A stretch of 33,997 nucleotides of DNA from Rhodospirillales bacterium (lineage in GTDB: Bacteria; Pseudomonadota; Alphaproteobacteria; Rhodospirillales; Casp-alpha2): contig JAJFII010000074.1 of assembly GCA_021775095.1 (NCBI GenBank), positions 1 to 33,997 of the forward strand, given 5' to 3'. Each line of letters starts with the position of its first letter. Within the stretch, counting starts at the first letter, position 1. Shown here one piece after another: positions 17,407 through 26,209 of the stretch. Below the pieces are notes generated by a model. That model saw only the letters and a program-made list of their open reading frames with translations. It was not told where the DNA came from and did no database searches. The position numbers and the translations under genes are program-made.

Positions 17407-19413
17407 ATGGACAATAAATTTGCAGATGCAGCAATTTTGGATGCGCCGCAACGAGACAAACCCTGGCTGTTCAGGACCTATTCCGGCCATTCCTCGGCCG
17501 CCCAGTCCAACGCCCTGTACCGGAAAAATCTGGCTAAGGGACAAACCGGATTATCCGTGGCCTTCGATCTGCCAACCCAGACCGGCTACGATTCCGATCA
17601 CATTCTGGCCCGGGGCGAGGTCGGCAAGGTGGGTGTGCCCCTATCGCACTTGGGCGACATGGAAACCCTGTTCGAAAAAATTCCGCTGGTCGAGATGAAT
17701 ACATCCATGACCATCAACGCGCCCGCGCCGTGGCTGCTGGCGCTTTATATTGCTGCGGCGGAGCGCCAGGGGGCGGCTCGGCGGGATTTGTCCGGGACCA
17801 CTCAAAACGACGTTTTGAAGGAATATTTGTCGCGGGGGACTTACATTTTTCCACCGGGACCGAGCCTGAAATTAACCGCCGATGTGATCGCTTTCACCTG
17901 CAGGGAAGTGCCAAAATGGAACCCGACCAACGTCTGTTCCTACCACTTGCAGGAAGCCGGGGCGACGCCCGCCCAGGAACTGGCCTATGCCCTGGCCATT
18001 GCCGAAGCGGTTCTCGACCAGGTGCGCAGTTCCGGTCAGGTGGCGGCGGCGGATCTGCCGAAAGTTGTCGGGCGGATCAGTTTTTTTGTCAATGCCGGGA
18101 TCCGGTTTGTAACAGAAATGTGCAAAATGCGGGCCTTTACAGAACTGTGGGACGAGATTACCGAACAGCGATATGGGGTGACGGATCCCAAGTTGCGGCG
18201 GTTTCGATATGGGGTTCAGGTCAATTCCTTAGGTCTGACCGAACAACAGCCGGAAAATAATGTGTATCGTATTTTGCTGGAAATGCTGGCGGTCACCCTG
18301 AGCAAGGGGGCGCGGGCCCGAGCTGTGCAATTGCCGGCCTGGAATGAGGCCTTGGGTTTGCCACGGCCCTGGGATCAGCAGTGGTCCCTGCGCCTCCAGC
18401 AAATCGTCGCCTTTGAGACGGATTTGTTGGAGTATGGCGATATCTTCGACGGGTCAACGGAGATCGCGGCAAAAACCCAGTCCCTGAAAAACCAAGCCCT
18501 GGCCGAGCTCAAAATCATTGAAAACTTGGGCGGCGCGGTCGCTGCCGTCGATTATATGAAGCGGCGTCTGGTTGAAAGTAATGCCAACCGCATCGCCGAT
18601 ATTGAAAGCGGTGTCCAGCCTGTTGTTGGTGTCAATTGCTACGGCGAAGCCGAACCGTCACCCCTGGCCATGGATGGGGACGCCATTTTAGACCTCGATC
18701 CCGATGCCGAAGCCAATCAGATTGCCGGATTAAAGGCCTGGCGCGAAGCCCGGGACGCGGGCGCCGTGGCCGTCGCATTGGACACCCTCAGAAGTGCCGC
18801 TGCGGAAAACCGGAATATTATGGAGGCCTCCATCGAATGCGCCCATGGCGGTGTGACAACCGGTGAGTGGGCGGCCGTTCTGCGCGGCGTGTATGGCGAA
18901 TACCGCGCACCGACCGGGGTCGGCGGTGCAGTTGTCCGATCGCAAACGGATGTCGGCCCGATCCGTGCGCGGGTTGCCGAAGTCGCACAAAAACTTGGCC
19001 GGCCCATAAAAATACTGGTCGGTAAACCCGGCCTGGACGGCCACTCAAACGGCGCAGAACAAATTGCCGTCAGGGCCAGAGACATTGGCATGGAGGTGGT
19101 TTATGAAGGGATCCGCTTAACCCCGGAAGAGATTGTCTCCGCCGCGCTGGAAGAAGATGTTCATGTTCTGGGGCTTAGTGTGCTTTCCGGCTCGCACCTG
19201 TCGCTGGTTACGGAAATCTTGGATCTGATGAAATATATGCAAATGGATGATGTTTTGGTTTTTGTCGGCGGTATTATTCCACAATCCGATGCCCGTGCCT
19301 TGGAAAAAGCCGGTGTGGCCGAGGTATTTACTCCAAAAGACTATGATCTGAATGAGATCATGGGCCGGATGGTGACGCAGATTGACCTGAAACTCTGCGG
19401 GCCGGGGATTTAG
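17407..19413 (+). CDS. ecm: (2R)-ethylmalonyl-CoA mutase, B12-dependent
   Basis: Ecm rearranges ethylmalonyl-CoA to methylsuccinyl-CoA using adenosylcobalamin. The 668-residue protein has the catalytic barrel starting PWLFRTYSGHSSAAQSNALY, with GLSVAFDLPTQTGYDSDH, MNTSMTINAPAPWLLALY and GVQVNSLGLTEQQPENN. The C-terminal cobalamin domain starts near residue 535 with LVGKPGLDGHSNGAEQ; the His of DGH is the lower ligand of cobalt. The shortened N-terminus and specific wording separate Ecm from methylmalonyl-CoA and isobutyryl-CoA mutases. ATG 17407 has only a weak ribosome site (GGGTGAAAG). Its partners ccr and mcd lie on the other side of a shared control region. Confidence 0.95.
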   Translation: MDNKFADAAILDAPQRDKPWLFRTYSGHSSAAQSNALYRKNLAKGQTGLSVAFDLPTQTGYDSDHILARGEVGKVGVPLSHLGDMETLFEKIPLVEMNTSMTINAPAPWLLALYIAAAERQGAARRDLSGTTQNDVLKEYLSRGTYIFPPGPSLKLTADVIAFTCREVPKWNPTNVCSYHLQEAGATPAQELAYALAIAEAVLDQVRSSGQVAAADLPKVVGRISFFVNAGIRFVTEMCKMRAFTELWDEITEQRYGVTDPKLRRFRYGVQVNSLGLTEQQPENNVYRILLEMLAVTLSKGARARAVQLPAWNEALGLPRPWDQQWSLRLQQIVAFETDLLEYGDIFDGSTEIAAKTQSLKNQALAELKIIENLGGAVAAVDYMKRRLVESNANRIADIESGVQPVVGVNCYGEAEPSPLAMDGDAILDLDPDAEANQIAGLKAWREARDAGAVAVALDTLRSAAAENRNIMEASIECAHGGVTTGEWAAVLRGVYGEYRAPTGVGGAVVRSQTDVGPIRARVAEVAQKLGRPIKILVGKPGLDGHSNGAEQIAVRARDIGMEVVYEGIRLTPEEIVSAALEEDVHVLGLSVLSGSHLSLVTEILDLMKYMQMDDVLVFVGGIIPQSDARALEKAGVAEVFTPKDYDLNEIMGRMVTQIDLKLCGPGI

Positions 19414-19527
19414 CGGTTGGTTGTTTGCCACTGGCAAGGGCACCGTACCTTTGCCAACCCGGTTGGCCGCGCCGTGCAGCGATGACGCCGGACCGCCGAT
19501 TAGGGTGTGCGGATTTTTGGCGGGCTT

Positions 19528-19986
19528 TTAGGCGCCGGAAAACATCGCTTCCAATTGTTCGAGGGTCATGCCCGGCGGCAATACCGGGACCAGGTCGACG
19601 TCATCTTCTTCGGGGCACAGGGGATTTTCAACCTTTGGTTTGAGAGCTATCGTCAAATAACATTGAACGCCGCCCTGAAATTCCTCGCGGATAAAAGTCC
19701 AAGAGCAATAGAGGGATCCGCGGTTTCTGAATTGCAGAATTTCCTCATCGTCACCCAGTTTATAAAAATCAGCAGCCAGATCATCACTGGCACCGACATA
19801 AACCCAACCGGGCTGACTGCCGGTGTGCCAGATAACAAAAACCCCGGAGGCTTTTGTCAGGCCAGCGGCTTCCGGATCCAGGTCGAGGAACCGGGGAAAC
19901 CGGCCTTCGCCCCCATGTTTCCATTTTGGATCCAAAGGTGCAGGCAGGGGGCCTCGGGCTTTTTTCTTCCGACCAAAAAGTGCCAT
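19528..19986 (-). CDS. Hypothetical protein with a GIY-YIG-like core
   Basis: The 152-residue protein starts MALFGRKKKARG, a basic N-terminus. Its middle reads GVFVIWH, then PGWVYVGASDDLAADF, which resembles the two strands and the start of the helix in the GIY-YIG nuclease fold. The helix arginine that members use for catalysis is not evident, so it may be inactive or only similar by chance. C-terminal LPPGMTLEQLEAMF is a short helix. I chose ATG 19986 over the in-frame TTG at 20007. It converges on ecm with 114 bp between. Function unknown. Confidence 0.7.
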   Translation of the reverse strand: MALFGRKKKARGPLPAPLDPKWKHGGEGRFPRFLDLDPEAAGLTKASGVFVIWHTGSQPGWVYVGASDDLAADFYKLGDDEEILQFRNRGSLYCSWTFIREEFQGGVQCYLTIALKPKVENPLCPEEDDVDLVPVLPPGMTLEQLEAMFSGA

Positions 19987-20131
19987 GGTTAAAAGTTCGT
20001 CTTTCAAACATAAATTTACACAACCAACTGATAATTTTAGTCATTTTTTTTCCGCTGGCAACTCAGCTATAACGAGGTTTCTGTGGAAAAGATAGAATCC
20101 TTTTTGATCGTTCTTTATTTGGGTGGATGGA

Positions 20132-20689
20132 ATGGAATTGCAGCTGTTTATTCTCGCCGGTGCCCTGGCCGTCATTGCCAGTGTATTCATACCCGCCGTC
20201 GTCACCGGATCGTCGCCGGTTGCGACCTCCGGGCGGGTTCGCAAGGCGCTTTTGGGTTTATTGCCCAAGCGTTTACCCCGGGGGCCGGAGGCTTCCATCA
20301 TCTATGAATTGGGCAGTGGCTGGGGCGGCATGGCATTTGCGCTGGCAAAATCCTATCCCAACTACGCCGTGATCGGATACGAAATATCCCCGCTGCCCTG
20401 GCTGGTCGCTCAATTACGCCTGGGATTTTCCAACCAGCCAAACCTGCAGTTTCGGTTTGCCAGTTATTACAATCATAACCTGTCTGATGCGACTTTGCTT
20501 CTGTGTTATCTGTTGCCGGAACCCATGGAGAAATTGCGCTTAAAACTGGCGCGCGAACTCACGCCCGGAACGTTGATCCTATCGAACACCTTTGCCTTTC
20601 GCGGATGGCGACCGCTGGATCAACGGGTGGCCGAAGACATCTATAAAAGCCACGTTTATTTGTATGAAATCGGCACAACGTCGAAATAG
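20132..20689 (+). CDS. Membrane-anchored class I methyltransferase-like protein
   Basis: The 185-residue protein has an N-terminal hydrophobic helix (about 3-25), then a Rossmann-type methyltransferase core: IIYELGSGWGGMAFALAKSY is motif I with the glycine loop, and VIGYEISPLPWLVAQLRL carries the acidic residue of motif II. LLLCYLLPEPMEKL and LTPGTLILSNTFAF fit motifs IV-V. It probably binds S-adenosylmethionine at the inner face of the membrane; the substrate is unknown. ATG 20132 follows GGGTGG; a GTG three codons earlier is in frame. Confidence 0.8.
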   Translation: MELQLFILAGALAVIASVFIPAVVTGSSPVATSGRVRKALLGLLPKRLPRGPEASIIYELGSGWGGMAFALAKSYPNYAVIGYEISPLPWLVAQLRLGFSNQPNLQFRFASYYNHNLSDATLLLCYLLPEPMEKLRLKLARELTPGTLILSNTFAFRGWRPLDQRVAEDIYKSHVYLYEIGTTSK

Positions 20690-20980
20690 GATTTAGCGCC
20701 CCTGACGTCTTCACAGGTTAACTGCCATGTACCCTTGTTCAGCGGAAAATTGCCCCAATTAAGTGGACAAAGTATACGTTTAAATTGTCTGTTTTCGGAT
20801 CGCAATGCGACACTTTGTTGCCGGCGACACATGAAAGACTTGGCCTGCTTCGTATCCTCAAGTCGCAAAGAAATGGAAGTTGTCCACTGGCTGGAAGGCG
20901 GAAGCCTCTGTGTATGAGTTCTTGTCAATTTTAGATATTTTTAATGGGTGTGCTAATCTGGGACATAAAAGATGCGCCGA
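20690..20980. other. Intergenic region without a recognised gene
   Basis: No ORF here has a ribosome site and a protein-like pattern. The stretch may be a remnant of older insertions next to the MITE copy that follows. AT-rich runs near 20928-20946 (TTTTAGATATTTTTAA) could be promoter-like. Confidence 0.4.
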
Positions 20981-21246
20981 TAGAGCACTTCGGGGGTAAT
21001 ATGGCGCACTCTGATGGGCTAGAACGGTTTGATCGGTTAGGCGCGGTCCGCAGCGCGATGCCAAGCATCGGGCAAGGAATGCAACGCCACCGACGGGCCG
21101 TTATACCCCACCGAAGGCCCGGTTCTTTTAATCCGTGCCCGCGTCGTGCGCTTTACCCGATACACCGCATCGCGTTGCGATGCCCTCCTTGTCACAAAAG
21201 AAAAGAAATGGGTCAGAGTGCGTCATATTACCCGGGAAACGCTCTA
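20981..21246. mobile_element. MITE-like element, copy 1
   Basis: This 266-bp element begins TAGAGCACTTC and ends GAAACGCTCTA. Its terminal inverted repeats are about 34 bp, imperfect here, with inner ends CGCACTCTGA and TCAGAGTGCG. It carries no transposase ORF. A copy in the same orientation lies at 31780-32044, with about nine of ten positions matching by eye. TA at both outer ends would fit target duplication by an IS630/Tc1-mariner-type transposase supplied in trans. Confidence 0.85.
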
Positions 21247-21517
21247 GCGTGCCAGCGGCCGGTGCCTCTCTACGTACTCGCCAATGACCGAAAGTGGGTA
21301 GTGGGGTTTGCCTGAAGAGACAGTGATCCCGAACACGACAGTTCAATTTCTCGGAGAGGACATTCCCTGACCGAACCGACCGCAGTTGCATTTGCGCAGC
21401 CTTTTTCGGGATTACCAAACGATTGAATACACCTATGTCCATTCGGACGCGGCGAAATCAAGACGTCCGGTCGATAGGGGTTAATAAGCGCGACTTGAAG
21501 ACCTGCATTGCCGAGGC
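21247..21517. other. Intergenic region between MITE copy 1 and the MscS gene
   Basis: This 271-bp stretch after the MITE and downstream of the MscS stop shows no ORF with a ribosome site and no clear terminator. It may be degenerate sequence. Confidence 0.35.
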
Positions 21518-23926
21518 TTATCCTTCGTTGTGGCCGTCCGCGTCGCCAGAGATATTGCCCCGACCCCGGACGATCCGTGCCTTCGCTTCCTGAATTTGTG
21601 GTTGATCCGCCTGAACACGCTCTGTTTTTTCAGGCCCGCCAATGGGTAGGTCCTTCGTGTCGCTGGCGAAAGTAAGGGTCCGTTGCGGGAACGGAATTTC
21701 GATGCCCAGTTCGTCAAAACGGTTCTTCATGAGCCGGTTGAACTCCCGCTTCAACCGCCACTGGGTCCCTGCCGTGACTTTGATCCGGGCGCGGATGACA
21801 ACGGCGGAATCATCCAGGCTTTGCAGTCCCTGTACAATCAGCGGGGTGATGACGTCGCAGCCAAGAACCGGATCATCTGCCATTTCCTGGCCCAGTTCTT
21901 CGAGCACCTTCATGACCTCATCGACGTTCTCCCGATAGGAGATGCCGATGTTCAGCACCACATTGGAATAATCCTTGGTGTAGTTCAGCACCGTGCCGAC
22001 CTCGCTGAAAGGCACCGTATGGACACTGCCGGCTGGGTCGCGCAGCCGGATGGTGCGGATCGATAAGGATTCCACATCGCCCTCATGTTTGCCGACCTCG
22101 ACGTAGTCACCGACGGCGATGGTATCCTCGAAGAGAATAAACAAGCCGGTGATAATGTCCTTGACCAGAGTCTGTGCACCGAAGCCAACAGCAAGACCGA
22201 TCACGCCGGCACCGGCCAGCAACGGGCCGATTTCGATCCCGAGTTCGGCGAGCACCATCAGCGTCACCATGACTGCGAGCACAGTGAATATGACCTTTCG
22301 CAAGAGCGGCAGCAAGGTGCGGACGCGCGGGCTCCTCTCAATCACATTCCCTTCGGCATCATTTTTGCTCAGGTATCGTTCGACGCTGCTGTTGACGACT
22401 TCCCAGAAGATCAGCGTAAGAATAATCACGGCGATAATATTGAAGGCGCTTGCCGACATTTTCGTGCCGAGTGGGGTATCGAGCCATCCGACCGCGTCGA
22501 CACCCCAGGCCTCTAATACCGCCAGCGCCGCGAATAGATTAACGGCCCCGCGCAACACCAGCCGCAGGGCAGGTAGGTAACGGTTGGCTCTTTCTTCAAG
22601 GGACGGGAATTTTTCACGCAGTTCCTCGCGGATGGCGAAGCCTTTTTCCACCGCCCGGTCCAAACCGGTTGCCAGCAATCGAGAGGCCGTCAGGATCAAA
22701 GCTGTAAATGCGCTGGCCCGGGCCAAATACTCGAAGCCTCCTGTCATGCCGAGTGCCCATACGGCGAATATGGCGACCGCATAAATACCCGCCACAACAT
22801 GCCAAATATCGGCAAACCGGTTGCGTAGTCCCCCGGCCCGCAGGGTTTTTTCATCGCCGCGGATCCAGGCCGCCACCGGCGCGCGATTTTGCAAAATGAA
22901 AACCACCACCATACCGGTGACAATCAGCCCCAATAAACGCAGAAGCGCCGCGTGCCCGCTTGCCGGCAGGCCAAGCAAAAGCGCCGCCTCGGCGAAAAAG
23001 AAGCCAAATACGGAAAAGCCGGTTATCCGGCGGGTCCAGATAAATAAATAATTTGCGCTCATGTTGGTTAACGGTAGGACACGCAGCGATTCCACTGCTG
23101 GTGCCAACCCCATGCGGACCACCGCCAAAGTAGCGCAAACGATGAGATAAGCATTTATGATGGTCAGCGCCATGACCTGAATCTGGGTGGTTGGCTGCAT
23201 GAACGGTGTCACGACATAAGCCACGGCAGCGAAAGCGGCGAGCGGCACAAAATCCATAATCGTCCGCCCGGCCAACAACGACAGACGCACCCAGATTGTA
23301 TCGGCGGCCCGTTCCTCCAATAGTCGTCTGGGGCGTTGTAGCAGAAGACGCATCAGGTATTCGCCCATCCCGGCAGCTATCAAAATCAACACGACCTTGA
23401 TAATCAAGCCGAGCCAATGCTGGCGGGTGTCAGAATCAGCGATCCCTTTTTGAATCGCGGTGGCAAGGATCGGTATATCGCTAAGCGTTTCGGTGGCGGC
23501 CAACATCTGACGGCTGACATGCCTGATGTTTGCTGAAAGATCGGCAATCAAACGGGCACCGACGCTTTCGACGGGTTGTTTTATCTGGGTCATTTTCTTG
23601 ACCTCAGCCAACGCGCGGAGACTCGAGATCAATTTATTGCGGGCCGTTTCGTCTTCTATGGTGGTGGCAAGCTCTTCCAGTTCTTGTACGCTTACAAGCG
23701 GGACCGGCTCAACTTGTTGGGCCTGGGTGAAGGACGGGCCCAGGAGAAGAATAACAAGCAAAAGACAGAACCAGGGAATTCTTCGGGATGTTGGCGCGTC
23801 CCGACTTGGCAATTGTGTCCAAACGTCCAAAATGGGTCCTGATGGCGAATTAACAGCGCGGGTCGAGAGCAAATTGCCCATCGAGTGTGCCTTATTATTG
23901 CGCTTGAAACTCATATTCTGCATCAT
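21518..23926 (-). CDS. Large MscS-family mechanosensitive channel
   Basis: The 802-residue inner-membrane protein has a signal-like segment (PWFCLLLVILLLGPSF then TQA-QQ, about 50-70), a periplasmic helical region rich in Glu and Lys, roughly ten membrane segments, and a C-terminal MscS core. The pore helix reads GAGVIGLAVGFGAQTLVKDI, followed by GLFILFEDTIAVGDYVEV of the beta domain and LGIEIPFPQRTL near the end. It releases solutes on osmotic downshock. It is much longer than MscS (about 286), like the YbdG/MscM-type large members. The start is uncertain: ATGs at 23926, 23923 and 23914 are in frame. Confidence 0.9.
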   Translation of the reverse strand: MMQNMSFKRNNKAHSMGNLLSTRAVNSPSGPILDVWTQLPSRDAPTSRRIPWFCLLLVILLLGPSFTQAQQVEPVPLVSVQELEELATTIEDETARNKLISSLRALAEVKKMTQIKQPVESVGARLIADLSANIRHVSRQMLAATETLSDIPILATAIQKGIADSDTRQHWLGLIIKVVLILIAAGMGEYLMRLLLQRPRRLLEERAADTIWVRLSLLAGRTIMDFVPLAAFAAVAYVVTPFMQPTTQIQVMALTIINAYLIVCATLAVVRMGLAPAVESLRVLPLTNMSANYLFIWTRRITGFSVFGFFFAEAALLLGLPASGHAALLRLLGLIVTGMVVVFILQNRAPVAAWIRGDEKTLRAGGLRNRFADIWHVVAGIYAVAIFAVWALGMTGGFEYLARASAFTALILTASRLLATGLDRAVEKGFAIREELREKFPSLEERANRYLPALRLVLRGAVNLFAALAVLEAWGVDAVGWLDTPLGTKMSASAFNIIAVIILTLIFWEVVNSSVERYLSKNDAEGNVIERSPRVRTLLPLLRKVIFTVLAVMVTLMVLAELGIEIGPLLAGAGVIGLAVGFGAQTLVKDIITGLFILFEDTIAVGDYVEVGKHEGDVESLSIRTIRLRDPAGSVHTVPFSEVGTVLNYTKDYSNVVLNIGISYRENVDEVMKVLEELGQEMADDPVLGCDVITPLIVQGLQSLDDSAVVIRARIKVTAGTQWRLKREFNRLMKNRFDELGIEIPFPQRTLTFASDTKDLPIGGPEKTERVQADQPQIQEAKARIVRGRGNISGDADGHNEG

Positions 23927-23930
23927 CCCA

Positions 23931-23997
23931 TTTGGTATCGTTAATGCTAAATTGAACTCTACCGGCCCGCAACACCAGCCGTAATTAGGATACCAAA
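23931..23997. repeat. Small inverted repeat between mscS-like and lysR genes
   Basis: TTTGGTATC (23931-23939) and GATACCAAA (23989-23997) are perfect 9-bp inverted repeats 49 bp apart. They lie just upstream of the channel gene and right after the LysR stop. It could be an operator for the channel gene, or terminal repeats of a tiny decayed element. Confidence 0.35.
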
Positions 23998-24002
23998 CGG
24001 CG

Positions 24003-24881
24003 CTAACCAGGCCATGAAAAACTTTGTGCTGAACGAACCATCGCTGCTACTGCCGGGCTGAAAGGTCGGCCCGGAACGCTAACCAAAGAAATCGTTCGAC
24101 TTATGGAGGGTTCGACTAATGGTCTCTGGATCAACTCCGGAATTGTAACCGAATATTCGGGCATGAAAGCAAATCCGATTCGCGCCAGAACCATCGCCTG
24201 TACCCAGTCCTCCCTTTCAGACCGAAAGCGAGCGTAGAGTTCAACCTCCCTATCCTTACAAACGTTAACGACCATCTCGCGCAATTCGCATGCCAACCTG
24301 TCGACATAGGGTTCGCCAGACAGGTCAGCCAATTTGATCGCATTCATCGTACCCAGTCTGTGCTCCGGAGGAAATATGACCACATACCGCTCGTCGTAAA
24401 GATTGTGAATATGAAACGTATCCCCAATGTCGTCCGAGGCATTCATGATTGCGATGTCAATTTCGCTTTCGTCGAGGGCGGTTCTCAAGTCAACGACTCC
24501 CGCTTCGGTCACAGCGACTTCGACTCCGTCATACTCGCGCTGAAACTTCGCTAAAAATCGCGACAGACGCACATGACCAATCGTCGACATGATTCCGATA
24601 CGGACAGGAACCTGGCTCAGCAGCCTGAAATTGTCGGCAAGTGTCCGGGCGACCTGGGCCTCGTCGAGAATGTGCTTCAGATGAGGTAACATCGTTTGGC
24701 CAAATTCGCTGAGCAAAATTCGTTTACTCTCACGATGGAAAAGTGGTGCTCCGAAGTCCGCTTCCAGGGTCTTGATGGCTTTCGTTAAGGCAGGTTGTGA
24801 AACGTTGCATTCAGCTGCCGCCTTGGTGAAATTCAGCGTCTTTGCCGCAGCCAAGACGTATCTGATCTGAGACATCTCCAT
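24003..24881 (-). CDS. LysR-family transcriptional regulator
   Basis: The 292-residue regulator has the N-terminal winged helix-turn-helix (MSQIRYVLAAAKTLNFTKAA, then ECNVSQPALTKAIKTLE, FHRESKRILLSEFG) and a periplasmic-binding-protein-like effector domain from about 90 (RIGIMSTIGHVRLS, DIAIMNASDD). LysR proteins usually control a divergent neighbour; here this is the DUF4242 gene, and the 151-bp gap holds a T-N11-A box. The effector is unknown. ATG 24881 and ATG 24875 are both possible starts. Confidence 0.95.
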   Translation of the reverse strand: MEMSQIRYVLAAAKTLNFTKAAAECNVSQPALTKAIKTLEADFGAPLFHRESKRILLSEFGQTMLPHLKHILDEAQVARTLADNFRLLSQVPVRIGIMSTIGHVRLSRFLAKFQREYDGVEVAVTEAGVVDLRTALDESEIDIAIMNASDDIGDTFHIHNLYDERYVVIFPPEHRLGTMNAIKLADLSGEPYVDRLACELREMVVNVCKDREVELYARFRSEREDWVQAMVLARIGFAFMPEYSVTIPELIQRPLVEPSISRTISLVSVPGRPFSPAVAAMVRSAQSFSWPG

Positions 24882-24934
24882 CGTTATCTCTCTCTCGTAA
24901 TACCAGCGCTCCCAACAGCATACCCGATATTATG

Positions 24935-24949
24935 ATAACCATAAGTTAT
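24935..24949. promoter_or_regulatory. LysR box
   Basis: ATAAC, five bases, GTTAT: a perfect inverted repeat containing T-N11-A, the LysR recognition pattern, 54 bp before the lysR start and 84 bp before the divergent gene. It is probably the autoregulatory and activation site. Confidence 0.6.
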
Positions 24950-25002
24950 TAATCGATAAGCAATTGGTCGTTCCATTTGGCTTGATATCGGACTTTTATA
25001 AT

Positions 25003-25017
25003 TCGGTTATTAACCGA
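25003..25017. promoter_or_regulatory. Dyad just before the DUF4242 gene
   Basis: TCGGTTA and TAACCGA flank a single T, a perfect 15-bp dyad ending three bases before the AGGAG ribosome site. It could be an operator or an mRNA hairpin near the ribosome site. Confidence 0.4.
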
Positions 25018-25032
25018 CTAGGAGAATGGAAA

Positions 25033-25296
25033 ATGGGTACGTATATGGTAGAACGCAACCTCAAGGGAATTAGCATGGATGATCTCGGCAGCGCACAGAA
25101 AGCGGCGATCCGCAAAGCGGCGGAAATGAAGGCTGCCGGATCGGAAATAAGTTATATTCGCTCAACCTTTGCCCCCGAAGACGGAAGATGCATGTGTCTG
25201 TTCGAAGCGGGTTCAGAAGCAGACGTAAAGCGCCTGAACGATGATGCGGGCCTGCCCTATGAGCAAGTTGTTGAGGCACTCGATCTTACTCCATAG
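25033..25296 (+). CDS. DUF4242 (SCO4226-like) family protein
   Basis: The 87-residue protein starts MGTYMVERNLKGISMDDL and continues EISYIRSTFAPEDGRCMCLFEAGSEADV, the ferredoxin-like fold of DUF4242, one member of which (SCO4226) binds nickel. Cys residues in GRCMCLFE are notable. I chose ATG 25033 with AGGAG 8 nt before it; the in-frame start at 24964 would run through the dyad. A strong terminator follows, so it is monocistronic and likely controlled by the divergent LysR gene. Confidence 0.85.
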   Translation: MGTYMVERNLKGISMDDLGSAQKAAIRKAAEMKAAGSEISYIRSTFAPEDGRCMCLFEAGSEADVKRLNDDAGLPYEQVVEALDLTP

Positions 25297-25318
25297 TAAA
25301 TTTGGTATTTCCGTTTGT

Positions 25319-25346
25319 GGGCCTGACAAATGTAGTCAGGCCCTTT
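25319..25346 (+). terminator. Terminator after the DUF4242 gene
   Basis: GGGCCTGAC and GTCAGGCCC form a perfect 9-bp stem around a 7-nt loop, followed by TTTC. It lies 22 bp after the stop. Confidence 0.7.
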
Positions 25347-25584
25347 CAATCATTCGGTCGGTTCAGCGGCAAGAATGCTAGCACGTCTGCGTTTAATCTC
25401 CCGATCCGAAATGTACCAACTTCAGGCGATAAACAATGCCGTAAGTATCCAGAGTGGCGATATATCGGCCAAGTGAAACGAGTCCAGGTGACGTCGAAGA
25501 CCTAAACCGTACACGCGGTATTTCGTGTTCGCGCTTCATGAGAGAACGATAACGCGCGTGGCCATTGGCCCGTCGCATCAGCGT

Positions 25585-25998
25585 ATGATCGACGGCATGA
25601 CGGTGCGGGACATTGCGCCGAGCATGCAGCGCTGGTATCTTGCAACGGTCAAGAATTTTACGGCTTTTCTGGGATGTTGCCTCGACCGGGCGGATGCGAA
25701 AGCCATGCGCCACTGTCCACTTTATATGAGATCAAGCGGGGCGTCGGCAAGCTCCATGAACGCCGTAGTTTCGGCGGTGCGGTTTTTCTTGAGCGCGACG
25801 CTGGAACGCGGTGATGCGAACGTCGGTATGACCACGGTATATGAGCCTCGTGGGTTACCCGTCGTGCTCAGCCCACGGGACGTCGTAGATCTTCTGGAAG
25901 CGGCCCCCGTGTTCAAGTATTGGGCCGCCCTCAGTGGAGCCTGTATGGCCCAACCTTCAGATACTCACAGCCTGAGCAAACCAAAATACCGAGCCTGA
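25585..25998 (+). pseudogene. Tyrosine-type integrase, N-terminal remnant
   Basis: The reading frame from ATG 25585 (MIDGMTVRDIAPSMQRWYL) matches the core-binding SAM-like domain of XerC/D-type integrases found with transposons, including SSMNAVVSAVRFFLSATLER and LPVVLSPRDVVDLLEAAP. Family likeness ends near 25940, just where homologues enter the catalytic domain with its Arg, His and Tyr residues. The frame then runs into unrelated sequence and stops. The catalytic part is absent from the window. It marks an old mobile element at this boundary. Confidence 0.75.
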
Positions 25999-26209
25999 AT
26001 TTTCTGCAGTTTCCGCGCCTGAGGTTTGTCCAACACCTGCCGTCCGTGCCCGTCACCGAGATACCGCAAGTGTCCGACACGCCTTAACAGAAACGGACAT
26101 GGGTAGATTTCGTTTATCCGGCTTCCAGCAAACCGCGCCGAAATTGAATAGCCTGATCAAGTTTGGTCGGGTACAGTCGCCTATTGGGCGCAGGCGGAGG
26201 TTCTGACTT
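25999..26209. other. Gap between the integrase remnant and the cyclase gene
   Basis: No gene is seen. The cyclase ribosome site GGAGG lies about 8 nt before ATG 26210. Confidence 0.4.

Noticed and set aside
20656-20928. 90-codon minus-strand frame after the methyltransferase gene
   Set aside because: It overlaps the real gene end, lacks a ribosome site and looks like noncoding or relic sequence.
21128-21442. 104-codon minus-strand frame overlapping MITE copy 1
   Set aside because: It starts in noncoding sequence, runs into the repeat and has no protein-like pattern.
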